From Heterodera schachtii (taxonomy: Eukaryota; Nematoda; Chromadorea; Rhabditida; Heteroderidae), in the NCBI GenBank assembly GCA_023374025.1, contig SIJG01000037.1:864211-928210 (forward strand): 64,000 bases of DNA, given 5' to 3'. Positions 11,901-24,411 of this stretch are shown here, in pieces (the stretch's first letter is position 1; each line of letters opens with the position of its first letter). The notes under the pieces are model-generated. The model was given only the letters and a program-made list of their open reading frames with translations, searched no databases and was not told where the DNA came from. A program made the position numbers and the translations under genes.

Positions 11901-12733
11901 ATTTTGTTTTGGCACCTTTCTGAATTTTTTTTTTCATTTTTTGTAGGCATATTTTTGGCTTCCTGGTAAAAACCAGGTGAAGCAGCACAAAACTGGAACA
12001 TTTGATGAAAATTGAATTTAAGGGAAACTTTAGCATAATTATACAGTATAAAAACTGCCCAATTTGGTTTTTGTGTCCCTTAAATTTCGCTCGAATTAGG
12101 CAAATAATAACGCATAATTAATAATTCCGGGACCAAAAAATGGCATTGCATTTCTCTATTCATACAAATATTTTTAACTTTTATGTTTTCTTCCTCTCAG
12201 ATTTGACTCTTCGTCCAGCTCTTCATCGTCCTCCTCCTCCTCTTCAGACGAAACGGATGAATGGGGGGCGGCGGTCAACACAAATGGGAACAGCGGTGGT
12301 AGTGCAAAACAAATTCAGCAGCAGCCGAGGATGACGACGACGACAACGACGCCACAAAAATATTTGAATTGCCACAATTTGCACGCATTTTCGAATGGAA
12401 ATGGGTGTAAAAATGGTATTTTCTTTCGTTTTTTAAATTTGTTTTACAATTTGTACTTTAATGTTTTACATTGCCATGTAATATATTCCATGCTCGTCGT
12501 CTAAAAACAGAGAAACTTTTATAAATTTGCCAGGTGTGTCGTGTTCGTCAACGCGAGAAAAGCGGAAAAAATGCTGGGATTATTCCGATGCCATGGCATT
12601 CCATCAACACCAACAACAACAACACTCGAAACGGAATGGGGTCGAAACAGCAACAACAACAACAGATGTTGTGGATGGTGGCGGCGGAGACATTGGCGGC
12701 ACAACAATGCCAAAAAAGTTGGGAGCAATTTGA
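8922..12733 (+). CDS. psr-1: JMJD6/PSR-1 JmjC-domain 2-oxoglutarate oxygenase
   Basis: Eleven exons join in phase: 8922-9051, 9156-9370, 9942-10094, 10365-10465, 10523-10618, 10931-11020, 11095-11182, 11302-11400, 11718-11866, 12201-12415 and 12534-12733, giving 511 aa. This is the Fe(II)/2-oxoglutarate lysyl hydroxylase (splicing factors, histones), called PSR-1 in nematodes. Visible landmarks are a basic N-terminus ([12 protein letters not shown]), [28 protein letters not shown], and [20 protein letters not shown] with the iron ligands His214 and Asp216. The third ligand, His301, is in [10 protein letters not shown], and [10 protein letters not shown] follows. The C-terminus has the family's Ser run ([10 protein letters not shown]), then low-complexity Gln/Thr and a basic KRKK. 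The start ATG lies just before the basic tract and no better one is visible. All catalytic residues are intact, so the gene is probably functional. Intron 2 hosts a MITE. Confidence 0.95.
9521..9805. mobile_element. Core-A MITE copy in JMJD6 intron 2
   Basis: Inverted copies of a core (ATAACTTTTTTT, a TATCATTCGAYRCCTC motif, CTCTATTAGTATGCAAA on the left; complements at about 9715-9800 on the right). The same core is found near 16730, 49590, 51285 and 58730. No target duplication was identified. Confidence 0.7.
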
Positions 12734-13512
12734 GTGTTTTTGGGGGGCCAAATTATGCAATTTCAACACCCGCCGGTTTTTCAAACAAACCCAAATTTCA
12801 GGCGGTGTTTTTAAAAAACTTATAACCTCTGCGTGCGCCGCGCGGCGTTGGCAAATCGTTGAACACAAAAAATGGTGACGGAAAAGGCACACAAAAACAC
12901 ACACACAAACAAACAAACTCAAATATATAGATTCGTTTTTTTTTGTTTTCTTTCCTCATTGCTTGCAAATAAAGAGAATTATTGTAACAATAATAATATT
13001 TACGGTGGTTGATTTTGCGGTATGCAAAAAATGAATTTTTCGAATTTTCCGCAACGTAAAATATATGGCCACCAAAACCGGGATCACCACCCCCAATTCA
13101 TCATCCATGCACAAGAAATGCCGCGATCGATCGCTCAAGTAAATTGCCATGACGACCACCCCACATTGTGCTGTGGTGGATGAATTTGGTTTGGATGAGT
13201 TCGGGCATCACGCGCCACAAACATTGGACAATTCTACACCAAAGAATGGTGACAAAAAACGACGAAGCACTGGGCTTTTCAAATTTCAACCCCTGATTCC
13301 GAAACAATTGAATCGCCCCACTTTCGCAACAAAAATTGATTATAGGTTATAACAACTAACTGCCTTCTTTAAATTATGTAAGGGCATTATTTTTCATTTT
13401 TTTGTTTCGTTTTTGTTTGACAACCTATAAAGTCTTGCCACAATCGCTGATTGGGTCCAACCCAAAGCTATCTAGCATTTGTCATTATTATGATCAGTTT
13501 GAAAATACATGG
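12734..13512. other. Intergenic, no gene seen
   Basis: 3' flank of the JMJD6 gene with short AC/CA-rich runs; nothing else supported. Confidence 0.5.
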
Positions 13513-13520
13513 TTTAAATA

Positions 13521-13659
13521 AGGGTAGGTCGGGACCGGGACCAAAACACGGACAACTGAGTACTGAAATCCCAGTTTTGACCGGGACCGGGAAATTCCCG
13601 GTTTTTCAACACGAAAAGTCCCAGTTTTGCCCAAAATTCCCGGTCCCGACCCAACCTAG
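13521..13659. mobile_element. Short hAT-like MITE with 8-bp target duplication
   Basis: A 139-bp palindrome whose arms read AGGGTAGGTCGGGACCGGGA and TCCCGGTCCCGACCCAACCT. It is flanked on both sides by the direct repeat TTTAAATA (13513-13520 and 13660-13667). An 8-bp target duplication is the hAT signature. Confidence 0.75.
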
Positions 13660-14159
13660 TTTAAATAATGACGGTTGTGAATTTGTTTCGATTTTTGAGT
13701 CCCAAAATTCTCTTGGATTTGTGTTCAGCAGTTGGTCGGTCTTAAGTGGCCCAACTCTCACTACCTGAATTCACTGGTACCTGGACTCATACTGTTTTCC
13801 CAACTCGTACTTGCAGCAAAAGAATTTTATCTCAAATCGAGGTATGAGCTGGGAGATTTAGTACGTCTGGGTACCAGTACGAGCTAGCTTATTTCCGTCA
13901 TAAGTCACTCGACTCGAGAACCATAATATAATGAATCACGGTTCGATATCACTGACAGTAGGAATTAAACAAGCCGAATCTTTTCATCTCATCCAACCTT
14001 TTTGATCAGTTAACGGTGACGGCTTTAAGCCTTTGTGGTCCATCATTTTAAACCGCTTTAAACCTCAGAACACAGCTGCATTTTCCAGTTTCATCCATAT
14101 TGAACCAGTAAGCGGTTTAAAACCTTTGCAATCATTTCGTAGTTTATCCATTTGAACCA

Positions 14160-14620
14160 ATGGTGAATTTAAACCTTTTTGGTGGTGTGCGGACATTTGG
14201 CTTGCTGACACTTCACTACTCGACATTTTGCCTACTAATTTGCAAGCTAAAAGCGGACATTTCGCCCACTCACCAAAAAATCGGCGTTTCGCCTAATAAC
14301 CCAAAATCATATATTTCGCCTAAGTTAGCCAAAATGGTTTTCTAATTTCCTATCTTAAAATGGATATTTGGACAACGAAATTCATCAAATATTTATTCAA
14401 AATTGATCAATTTTGTAAGCTTTGCATTACAAGTCCAAAAAGATGCAACAAGGCGTTTGCCAATCCTTCTTCCGCTTCTTCTAATAGGCAAATATCCGTA
14501 TGTTCAATGTCCGATTCTGGGTTAGTAGGCGAAACGTCCGATTTTGGGTTAGTAGGCGAAATGTCCGATTTTGGGTTAGTAGGCGAAACGTCTGATTTGC
14601 CTCAGTAAGCAAAATTTCCA
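14160..14620. repeat. Inverted repeat with tandem 'GGCGAAAYGTCCGATTTTGG' units
   Basis: On the right arm the unit GTCCGATTTTGGGTTAGTAG-GCGAAA is repeated three times (about 14508-14590). The left arm (about 14195-14330) carries its complement (CATTTCGCC, TTTCGCCTAATAACCC). It belongs to the same structural class as the foldback elements at 46, 56.5, 58.7 and 61.5 kb. Confidence 0.6.
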
Positions 14621-14939
14621 GTAGATGAAAGTCGTCATTCCTTTGTGGCCCAACCAAATAAGCCAGTTGATAGTATAATCATGAGCTTAGCCTTGCGTTC
14701 CTGCTGGCCGCCTCATTCAACTAAAATATGAAATTAACAAGACATTGGCACAATTATTCTTACCAGGCCTGGTTCCTCAGGACTGGACAGGAATAAGACC
14801 TAAATTTTTGATAGAATATTAATGATCAATGTGGGAAGAATCATAACCTGTGCCTATTACATCTAATTAAGTAGTCAGGTTGATATTGATTGAATAAAAA
14901 CAGAGCTAAGTCATCTCCAGTTGTCGGTGGGGTGGGGTG

Positions 14940-15285
14940 ACGCATCGTAGGGACTGAAATGGGCGCCCTTTGCCCTATTTAATTGTGTGGCGTCGGCCCT
15001 CGCTCGCCGCACGCGTCCCCCCACTGCGGGAGTTGGCGCCCAGCCAGCCTGATCTATATTTAGGGCGCGTGCGTGTGCCCATCTTCCCCTTTTTCTCTAC
15101 CATGCGATCTTTTCGCTCGCCTACCGTATCCAAACTGCAAGGCCGGCCAATCAGCGTTTGTCAACGTGGCACTCATCGTCTGGGGTGGTGTTTAAAAGGA
15201 GGCTCTCCGAAGCAGAATTTTCATTCTTCATTCACTGGGACCGCTTCTATTCCTGCCTCTCATCCCTCCTCCTCCCGCTCCTCTG
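14940..15285 (+). promoter_or_regulatory. Putative GC-rich promoter of the coiled-coil gene
   Basis: An abrupt GC-rich block (GGGCGCCC, CGCTCGCCGCACGCG, GGGCGCGTGCGTGTG) with TCTATATTTAG and later TTTAAAAGGAG. It lies upstream of a pyrimidine-rich stretch and a clean donor at 15826. Assignment as promoter is inference from position and composition. Confidence 0.4.
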
Positions 15286-15825
15286 CTCCCCTCTAATATA
15301 TACTTCCATCACAGCCCTGCCTCCTTTTATATATGCTTTTCTCTCCCATTTATCTCTTATTTGCTTTTCTCTCCATTCCCTCCCTTAAAATGTTTATATT
15401 ACTTTTCTCTCTCTCTCCCCTCCTCTTCCTTCGTTTAATATTTGCTTTCCTCTCTCTCCCCTCCCTTCCTAACATGTTATGTGTTTGCTTTTTTCCCCTC
15501 CCCTCCCTTTTCACTTCCATTGCTTTAATACTCACTACCACACTTACCTAACATCTCTCTCCTTTCCATCGCTGTATCGATCTTTTTTCCTATCCTTTCG
15601 CTCCCATTTTGCTATTATGTCCTTCTGCTTGCTATGCACTTGCACAAGTTTCTCACCAATTTTTAATTTAGTTTCAGATTTTCAAAATTTTGCTTTCCGC
15701 CATTTGTCTTCTTCGTTTTATTTTCGTTGTAGAGAGGGCTCGAGACCGGCGCCTTGGTTAGCTTCTTTGTCACTCTGTCAGTGTTGTGATTGTGTTTGTG
15801 CCGCATCTTCATAGCATCGCAAAAG
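15286..15825 (+). other. Probable non-coding first exon (pyrimidine-rich 5' UTR)
   Basis: CT-rich leader ending CATCGCAAAAG followed by GTAAG. The matching acceptor TTTCATTTCAG ends at 16018, 21 bases before the ATG of the next gene. The transcription start is not determinable by eye. Confidence 0.4.
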
Positions 15826-16039
15826 GTAAGATTCAAAATTTCGAAATAATAATTACATAAAATTAAATTTAAATATTATGCAAAAATATTAAATGCAAAA
15901 AAAATGATCAATCGATCGGCATAATGAGCCCAAGCTCGTTTATTCCCTACGAACTACACAAATAACAAACGAAGAAACAAAATGATTTGAACACTAATTA
16001 ACGATTTTTTCATTTCAGGTACTGATCAGTGATCAACCG

Positions 16040-18220
16040 ATGAACACCAAAAAGCCGAGCGCAATCAACCGGGAGGCGTTGAACGAATCGGTAAGATTTT
16101 GCTGATACAGAACACTAATTAATCGTTTGGAACATTTTCAGGTTTCTGCATCGCCGGGCCAGGGCAGCAAGTCGAAAGACTTCCGCAACTGCAACGACGT
16201 CAAATTGGCCACCCGAAAGACAAATGAATGGGGGAAGGCCCAGCTGAAGGGATGCACCAAAGATCTGTGCGTTCGTTGTTTCCTCGACGCGGACATGTAC
16301 TACCGCACCATGCACATTTATGACGGACATTTGGCCAAAAGCCGAGACGCATGCGAACAGATGGCCAAGGAGAAGGCCCAGTTGACGGAAGAGGTGGCAC
16401 GGCACAGGCGGGACAGAACGGAGCTGACCACAAAATACCAACAGTTGGAAGCGCTGCTGCGCCATGAGGAGCAGGGACAACAGCAGCAGATGGACGACAT
16501 TCTGAAAGAAAGAAATATAAAAATGGGAGAGTTGCAGGCGAAGGTGGACGAACTCACCGGCATCATCGGGCAGAGAGATGCCAAAATAGCGGAAATGGCC
16601 AACCAATTTGCGCTGGCATTGTCAATTAAGATGGAGAAAGCCGAACAGAAGCCTGAAGTGCCGGAAAAGGTTCTTCTGTTGGCACTGTTGCAGTTTACAC
16701 ATAATTTGGTCAAGTTTTAATGCACCATAACTTTTTCTAGAAGCATCCAAATTAAACATTCTTGGTATCATTCGATAGCCTCAAGAGTTCTCTATTAGCC
16801 TGCAAAATTTCAAAGAATTTCTTTGTGTTTCAAAAAATGAAACTTTTCGTTGTTTTCTGGTCATAACCTTTTTGAAACAAAATGAAATCCTTTGTAATTT
16901 TGCAAGCTAATAAAGGATACTTTGGGTTATCAAACGATACCAAGTATGTTTTATTTGGATGGTTCTTGAAAAAGCTATGGTGTATTAAACTTGTCTAATT
17001 CTTTTATGGTCGTGTAAACTGCAATAAAGCCGATTTGCTTCCCAAAAATCTTTTATGCTTTCATTCATTCAGGACCATTTGGTGCCAGTGAAGCGCCGAC
17101 GTTCGTCCGAGGAAAATTATGATGATGCCAATGCCGTCCCTGAAGCAAAAAGGTCGCTTTTAATAACAAAAAAAGGAACATTTTAAATTATTTGTTTTAG
17201 AATTGGTCCGACTCACCATTTGGACAAAGAAAACAGCAAAGTCACGGCGCAAGACAACGGACGACGTAAGCCATTCGCTACCGTCACTCCTTGAGTGTGG
17301 CATCTAAATGTGGCGCGACATTTGGGGATTTGACATTAATTTTTGAATGGCAAAATTTGACTTTGTCGGTCGAATGCAAAGCCTTTCCTAAGTGCCAACA
17401 ACGGGATCATCCCGTAGCAATTCATTTCGATCTTTGTTCCTTTCTTCTAAGTCCAATGTTTCTGTCCAAATGTCCACTGTCCAATTGTCCGGTTACTGCT
17501 TCATTGTCATAATGTCCATTGTCTTCTCGAGGCTGCCATGGCTTAATTGCTCTATATGTATTCATCCATTCTTTCATCTGCCAAAGTTTGATAACGACAT
17601 TGTTGTCAATCAACTAAAATAATACGCTCTAAACCGTTTGTAAAAAAATCCGGCGCAAAATGCCGAAATATGTCAAATGAGACTTAACTTGTGTTACTGT
17701 ATATTTTGCAAATCATTTAGTCTAATTAACAACTGACAACTCTGAGTAGTGTGCACTTTTCGATCAGTGTACATACATTTGCCGAAATGTGAAAATGTTG
17801 GCTCTTGGGAAAAGCTTTGCATTTGAATGGCCAAAAACCCTAAATGTCGTGCCATTTTTAACCAAAAATAGGCATTTTTCCATTTCTTACCGTAATCCTT
17901 TGTTCCCTTTCCGATCAGACAGGCAATTGCCATCATCGGTTGACGACGGCGCCATTGCCAACCGACCAACACCGCCAAGAACGACATCAAAAGCAGATGA
18001 AGCAGCACAGTGGATCATCCGGGACTTCTGGTACAAAGTGCTGCAAAACGAGGCGGCCATTTTGAACGGACGCATTGACGCCGCGCGACTCGTCCAACAG
18101 TTCATCGACGCATATCCACTTTGTCAACCGCACATTGCCGAATCACTTTTCCAATTTGCCGCGGCAGTTTTCGCCAAAGTCCAACAGACGAAAGCCTTGC
18201 CGCCATGTCCCTTCAAATAA
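16040..18220 (+). CDS. Coiled-coil protein with a Cys patch, unknown family
   Basis: Five coding exons join in phase: 16040-16090, 16142-16669, 17073-17152, 17201-17265 and 17919-18220, giving 341 aa. I do not recognise the family. Residues ~30-60 contain a Cys patch (RNCNDV...KGCTKDLCVRCF). From ~75 to 185 is a long charged, Gln/Glu-rich helix with heptad character (EKAQLTEEVARH...QLEALLRHEEQ...ELQAKVDELTGI). PVKRRRSSEE at ~197 resembles a nuclear localisation signal. The C-terminal ~75 residues (WIIRDFWYKVLQNEAAILNG ... CPFK) look like a small helical domain. The ATG is the first in frame after the 5' UTR splice. A nuclear or chromosome-associated structural role is possible but is inference. 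The second intron carries a core-A MITE. Confidence 0.75.
16728..16985. mobile_element. Core-A MITE copy in an intron
   Basis: Left arm has CACCATAACTTTTTCTAG, CATCCAAATTAAACATTCTT and ATCATTCGATAGCCTC, then TTCTCTATTAGCCTGCAAA. The right arm (about 16895-16985) is the complement. Same core as at 9521, 49588 and 58728. Confidence 0.75.
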
Positions 18221-20650
18221 AAAAAAGACTAATTAGTTTCTGAGATTAGCTTCTCCTCTATATCTACTTTATGGCACATCTCTGTCCCCCATTCTCTCCT
18301 CACTTTGTTACCATCGCACCACACCCACGCCCCATTTGCCAATGTTGACTGACCAATCGTGCCGTGCCGTCCCCGTTCCTCGATCAATCAAAAGATATTT
18401 TCGTGCCGCCGTCCCCATTCCTCTCTCTCATCTCTGCCTTCAAAAATCGAAAATTTCAAAATATTTTTCAATTGTTGACCCCTTCCCCCTCCTCTCCACC
18501 ACACCTCTCATTATGATCCTCAACCACCAAACCACATCCAGTGCAAAAGTGCTGAGAAATGGATTTTCGCACAATCAAATTATCTTCCATTTTGGCCTGT
18601 TCAAAAGTGTGAAAATCCAGTTTTCTTCAAAGCATTTCCAATTTTATATGAATGATCTTCAAAATCAAATCGCAGATATATTTTTGTTTGTAATAGTACC
18701 AAAAGCTTAATCAGCATTCTCGCAAAAAAAAAAAATGGAAATTTTCGAAAATTCTGCTGGCTGATTGTGCTTTCGTGCTGTTACTATTTATTACGGCCTT
18801 CCACATACATATTCCCATGTGCCATCAAAAGACAAATCAGAAAAAAATGAAATAAAATATTGTAAACCCAAAAAGAATAAATATTTTTCAAACTTTGGCA
18901 CATTTATTTGAATTAAGGTCATTATCAAGAATATGAATTTAATATTTGCCAAAAATTGAAACAAAACTGCTCAAAAAAGTGAAGAATTTTTCAAGAAAAT
19001 CTCATTCTTTATCCATTTCGCTAGCACAATGCTAATCAAAAGCATTTCAATGCTTTTGCGTAAATATTTTTCTCGCTCTCTAAAATTGACTTATTTTTCG
19101 GGATTCTTGGTTAAAATTCAATTTTGCCTTAAAAAGTAAAAAAAGTTCAGAAAAATTGCAAAAAAGTCACCCCAAAAGTAGAAAAGTCAAAAAAAAAAAA
19201 AACCAAAAAGTAGGAAAAAATGAAAGAAAATTTCGAACTCGCTCGGATTGAAAAGAAAACTTGTAAAATGCTGCTATTTTTGAGCTTCTCATGCGATAAA
19301 ATATCTGCAAAAAAATTTCCCCAGCGGCGCCCTTGTGCTTTCGTCGGCCTCTTCCTTAACCGGAAACTTTTTGAAAATTTAGCACGGCATAAAAAGTGCT
19401 GCGAAAATATTTTAACTTTTTAATCGCTTTTTAAATCCCAATTTTTTGAATAAAATCAGAATTTGAGACGCTCTCTTTGTCCTGAATTTTGAAAAAAAAA
19501 CTTGGGAACATTGTTTTAATAGTGGATTTGATATACCGTATTTTCTCTAATGATCCCCCGGGGGACAAATGGAAACGGGGGGGGGGGGATATTGTTCAAT
19601 CTCCACAGAAATGGGGGGATTAATGGAGACGGGGCGATATTACCTAGTAAAAATAATATGGTAATTTTGCCTTTCTGCTCTTTGTTGTCTTTTAACAGAT
19701 GGAAAGTACATATACATAAATTGTGCTATTGGTTATTTTATTCGTTATTTTATTTATGTTTGTTTGTGTTTGTGTCGCTGATGATGAGAGAGAGAATGTC
19801 AGCCAATCAAATGGGAAATGAAATGAAATGAAAAGAAATGCAAAGCGATGAGACATTAAATACACATCCATAAAGAAGGGAGGGAATGATGTTGTGTGTA
19901 CACTGTGACTGACAAATCAGCAAAACATAAAAAAGTGGGAGGAGGAAAAGCGAAGGCGTCATTTTTTTGTCAGAAAATGCAAAAAATCAATGGGAGACGG
20001 ACGAACGAACGAACGGAATTAATGGATGGATGAATATGAATGAATGGTGGAAGTACATAAGTGGAGGAGGATGAGAAGGGAAAAACGAGTAAAATGTGAA
20101 GGATGAGAGGAGGAGGAGAAGGGGGAATTAGGAAGAGAGGGGGGGGGAAGGAGAGAGAAAAAGCATTAAGTTAGGGAAAGATGAGAAGGGAGAGGGAGTT
20201 AGAGGAGGAGAGAGAGAGAAGAGTTAATTAGTAAGAAGAGACGGGGAGGAGAAGATGGAAAGAGGAGGAAGAGGGAATTCAGAGGAGCAGCAGACGAGGG
20301 AATTAAATCAAGGAGAGAGAGAGAGAGTGAGAGAGAGTTAAGTTATAGAGAGAGGAAGAGGAGGAGAAGAGAGTTAGGGAATGTACGAAAAGCAATTAGC
20401 AAACAATGGGTGACACACACCCAACAACAGCCAGCAGACAGCAGCTCAATTACTGTTTGTGTGTGCTGCTGCTGCTGCTGAACACTGTGACGGGGACGGG
20501 CGGGGAATAAAAAGAATGAATGAGCAGCAGCAGCAGAAAGGCGATTTGATTTTCGAAAAAAATACATAATGGGGGGGGGGAGCGACAGAAAAAGTCAGTT
20601 TAAAGGGGGCAAAAAATTGGGGGGGGGGGGGGAGCGACAGAAATTGTCAG
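18221..20650. other. Intergenic; AT-rich then purine-rich low complexity
   Basis: No gene supported. Runs of G near 19575 and 20570-20635, and a GA-rich stretch at about 20090-20380. A CAG/CTG run near 20465-20535. Confidence 0.6.
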
Positions 20651-20707
20651 TTTAAAAAGGGGGCAAAAAATGGGCGAAAAAAATGTTTATAAAATGGGGC
20701 AAATGCC

Positions 20708-21312
20708 GGTAATGGTTACTTTTACTGGTCCCATAAAAAAAAGAATAAATAAGGCGATTTTTTACGATTATTTGCTCCACTCGGAGGTTATTGGGGCCGC
20801 CGATCACGAATATGACATCCATTTCGACCAATTCCTAAACCCTGAACCGAATTCGAACTAAGAATCAAAAGTCAAATTTTCGAAATTTGTATTTCGAAAA
20901 CGGCTTAAATGCACGGAAACAAACTGAAAGTCATCCCTCTTGTAATAAAAGATAACATAAGTCTTTTTTTAGACGAAAAATTCGAAATTCGTTAAAATTT
21001 GAACTTCCGATTTTTTGTTCGAATTTAGGTCCGAATTTAGGAATTGCTCGAAATGGATGTCATAATAATAACCAGCGACCCAGATAAGGCCATAAAACAT
21101 TTTTATGGCTATAATTTTAAAAAAATGAAAGATCACTTGTTGAAAAAATCTTAGACTTGATGAAAAATCAAAGATTAGATGAAGTCACATGACAAATCTG
21201 ATGTCATATTCGTGATCAGCGGCCCCGATAACCCCAAAGTGCAACGCAGAATCGTAAAAAACCGCCTTATTTATTCCTTTTTTTTATGGGACCAGTAAAA
21301 GTAACCATTACC
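20708..21312. mobile_element. 605-bp MITE with 8-bp target duplication split by a later insertion
   Basis: Termini GGTAATGGTTACTTTTACTG and its exact complement; CCCATAAAAAAAAGAATAAA is also mirrored internally. The left flank CAAATGCC (20700-20707) reappears on the right as CAAAT (21313-21317) and in full at 22459-22466, because the hAT element inserted within that flank. The inner part carries the core-B sequence (AATATGACATCCATTTCGA and complement). Confidence 0.8.
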
Positions 21313-21317
21313 CAAAT

Positions 21318-22455
21318 CAGGGGTGTGCGAAAACCAAAAAAATAATTTTCGAAAACGAAAACGAAACGAAAATATTTATTTTTCACGAAAACGAAACACG
21401 AAACGAAAATTAAAAATTTCAAAACTCGAAAACGAAAACGAAACGAAAAATTTTTTTTTGGACGAAACGAAACACGAAAACGAAAAAATAGCCGTTTTCG
21501 TACGAAACGACACGAAAAACACGAAAATTTTTTTGAACTAATTTAATCCAAAATTAAGAAACATAAAATTTTATAATTGTATCCTCAAACTAATGTAATG
21601 AAGATCCGAGTAGATGGAAAAGCTGATGTGGCTCTAGTTCAGGGTGCCGATCGGAAATTTTTCAAAATAAGAACACCAAGGCCAAGAAATAAGATTTTAG
21701 GCTCAAAAATAAGAACATTTGCAAAAAATTGCTTCAAATCTATTATTTTTACAATTTATTCGATCAAAATGTATTAAATATTATTAGTCTCCCATTATCG
21801 GTTTTAGCAATTTTGGGGAGGACATATAAGCAAATCATAAATTTCAGTGTATTCCGGAATCAAAAAATCAGATTTTTAACATTTTTTGTGGCGTATTTTT
21901 CCAAAAAATTTTGGTGAATGGGCGAGGGGAGAGTGTCCGGCGGTGCCGATAGGCGCCGCCGGGAGAAAATATTAAGAATTTCTATTGAATTTTGTTAGAA
22001 ATTAGCCAAATTTTTCAGGAATTTCCGTCTTTTTAAAAGAATTTCATGCGCGAAAATAAGAATTTGGCCGGCAAAAAACCTACATTTAAAAAAATACTGA
22101 AAATTTTAGAAGAATTTTGGGGGTCGGCGGTGCCGACAGGCGCCGCCGGGAAGAATTTTGGAATTTTCAATGAATTTTGTAAAGAAAAATATGATAATCT
22201 CTAGCAAACTTCCACGAGATTGCTTGTTTTTTTCACAAAATGGTCATTCTTAAGGGTGTAAATTTTTTCGTATTTTTCGTCCAAATTCCGTCTGACGAAA
22301 ACGAAAACGAAACGAAAATTCAAAATTTTAAAACTCGAAAACGAAACGAAACGAAAATTTTTTGACGGACGAAAACGAAAACACGAAAACAAAACTCAAA
22401 AAGTGACGAAAAAAGGGGACGACACGAAAACGACACGAAATTTCGCACACCCCTG
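21318..22455. mobile_element. hAT-type non-autonomous element with perfect 8-bp target duplication
   Basis: Begins CAGGGGTGTGCGAAA and ends TTTCGCACACCCCTG. It is flanked by ACCCAAAT at 21310-21317 and again at 22456-22463. CAGGGG termini and 8-bp duplications are the hAT pattern. Inside are (ACGAAA)-rich stretches near both ends and two GC-rich hairpins (stem GGCGGTGCC / GGCGCCGCC, loop GATA or GACA) near 21938 and 22128. No transposase frame is visible. Confidence 0.85.
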
Positions 22456-24388
22456 ACCCAAATGCCTTCAAAAATAGGAGCAAATCGCCACCCTGAAATT
22501 GAAGATGAAATGTTATGTATTGTAGCAAAAACGGATTCAAAAAACTGATGCATTCATTCCGAATCAAAAAATGCCAAATTTGCGCGTCAAATTGCGGCAT
22601 TTGAAGCCTAACAATTCCATTGGGATGCAATTTGGAAAAAGCAATTCTTAGGGTGTACAGTTTAGTATTCATTTTTACTGTGAAATTTTGTAAAAAAATT
22701 TCTCAAAAAAATGCCAAAATATTTAAAAAAAAAGTTAAGATATTTTCCTATTAAATGAAAACCAAAATTATTTTATATTTATGGATATTGACATTAAAAT
22801 GAACATTTTAGGCTAAAAATCTCGTAATAAAAATTGTAAAATCTAAAAAATGCCAATTCCCCCCCCCCCTCAAAAAAAAAACTTCCAACTTTTGACAATT
22901 CCAGGACAAATGCCCCCCCCCCTTGGGTTGCCAGTTTTTTGAATCGATTTGAAATAAAATGAAAATTAAATGATTTATTTATATAAATTATTATTATTAA
23001 AATTGAGTGTTCGCGTGATTGATGATGATGATGATCCGATTCATCCATCCTTAGGCTCAAAAATAAGAACATTTGCAAAAAATTGCTTCAAATCTATTAT
23101 TTTTACAATTTATTCGATCAAAATGTATTAAATATTATTAGTCTCCCATTATCGGTTTTAGCAATTTTGGGGAGGACATATAAGCAAATCATAAATTTCA
23201 GTGTATTCCGGAATCAAAAAATCAGATTTTTAACATTTTTTGTGGCGTATTTTTCCAAAAAATTTTGGTGAATGGGCGAGGGGAGAGTGTCCGGCGGTGC
23301 CGATAGGCGCCGCCGGGAGAAAATATTAAGAATTTCTATTGAATTTTGTTAGAAATTAGCCAAATTTTTCAGGAATTTCCGTCTTTTTAAAAGAATTTCA
23401 TGCGCGAAAATAAGAATTTGGCCGGCAAAAAACCTACATTTAAAAAAATACTGAAAATTTTAGAAGAATTTTGGGGGTCGGCGGTGCCGACAGGCGCCGC
23501 CGGGAAGAATTTTGGAATTTTCAATGAATTTTGTAAAGAAAAATATGATAATCTCTAGCAAACTTCCACGAGATTGCTTGTTTTTTTCACAAAATGGTCA
23601 TTCTTAAGGGTGTAAATTTTTTCGTATTTTTCGTCCAAATTCCGTCTGACGAAAACGAAAACGAAACGAAAATTCAAAATTTTAAAACTCGAAAACGAAA
23701 CGAAACGAAAATTTTTTGACGGACGAAAACGAAAACACGAAAACAAAACTCAAAAAGTGACGAAAAAAGGGGACGACACGAAAACGACACGAAATTTCGC
23801 ACACCCCTGACCCAAATGCCTTCAAAAATAGGAGCAAATCGCCACCCTGAAATTGAAGATGAAATGTAATGTATATGTAGCAAAAACGGATTCAAAAAAC
23901 TGATGCATTCATTCCGAATCAAAAAATGCCAAATTTGCGCGTCAAATTGCGGCATTTGAAGCCTAACAATTCCATGGGGATGCGATTTGGAAAAAGCAAT
24001 TCTAAGTGTGTACAGTATAGTATTCGTTTTTTTACATTGAAATTTTGTAAAAAAAATTCTAAAAAAATGCCAAAAAATATTTTAAAAAGTTAATAATATT
24101 TTCCTATTAAATTGGATATTGATTGACATTAAAATGAACATTTTTTAGGCTAAAAATCTCGTAATAAAAATTGTTAAAATTAAAAAAATGCCAAATCCCT
24201 CAATTAAACAATTCCAACTTTTCACAATTCCAGGACAAATGGACCCCTCCCCCCCCCCCTTAGGTTGCCAGTTTTTTGAATCGATTTGAAACAAAATGAA
24301 AATTAAAAGATTTATTTATATAAATTATTATTAAAATTGAGTGTTGTTCGCGTGATTGATGCTGATGATCCGATTCATCCATCCATCC
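21697..24388. repeat. Tandem duplication, ~1.35-kb unit, downstream of MAGI
   Basis: The sequence from TTAGGCTCAAAAATAAGAAC at 21697 repeats from 23051 to about 24388. Identity is almost perfect over the first ~900 bp and lower towards the end. Unit 1 ends with GATTCATCCATCC at 23050, and unit 2 ends with the same string at about 24385, immediately 3' of the MAGI stop codon. The duplicated segment therefore comprises the right two-thirds of the hAT element plus the MAGI 3' flank, and it postdates the hAT insertion. Confidence 0.85.
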
Positions 24389-24411
24389 TTTCTTTCTTTG
24401 TCCGGCAAATG

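Noticed and set aside
14970..15550. Coding frames over the GC-rich and CT-rich stretch
   Set aside because: They look like promoter and 5' UTR of the gene at 16040: composition is simple and there is a clean non-coding donor/acceptor pair.
16115..16720. Minus-strand frames opposite the coiled-coil exon
   Set aside because: Shadows of the plus-strand coding exon, which has matching splice sites and continuing exons.
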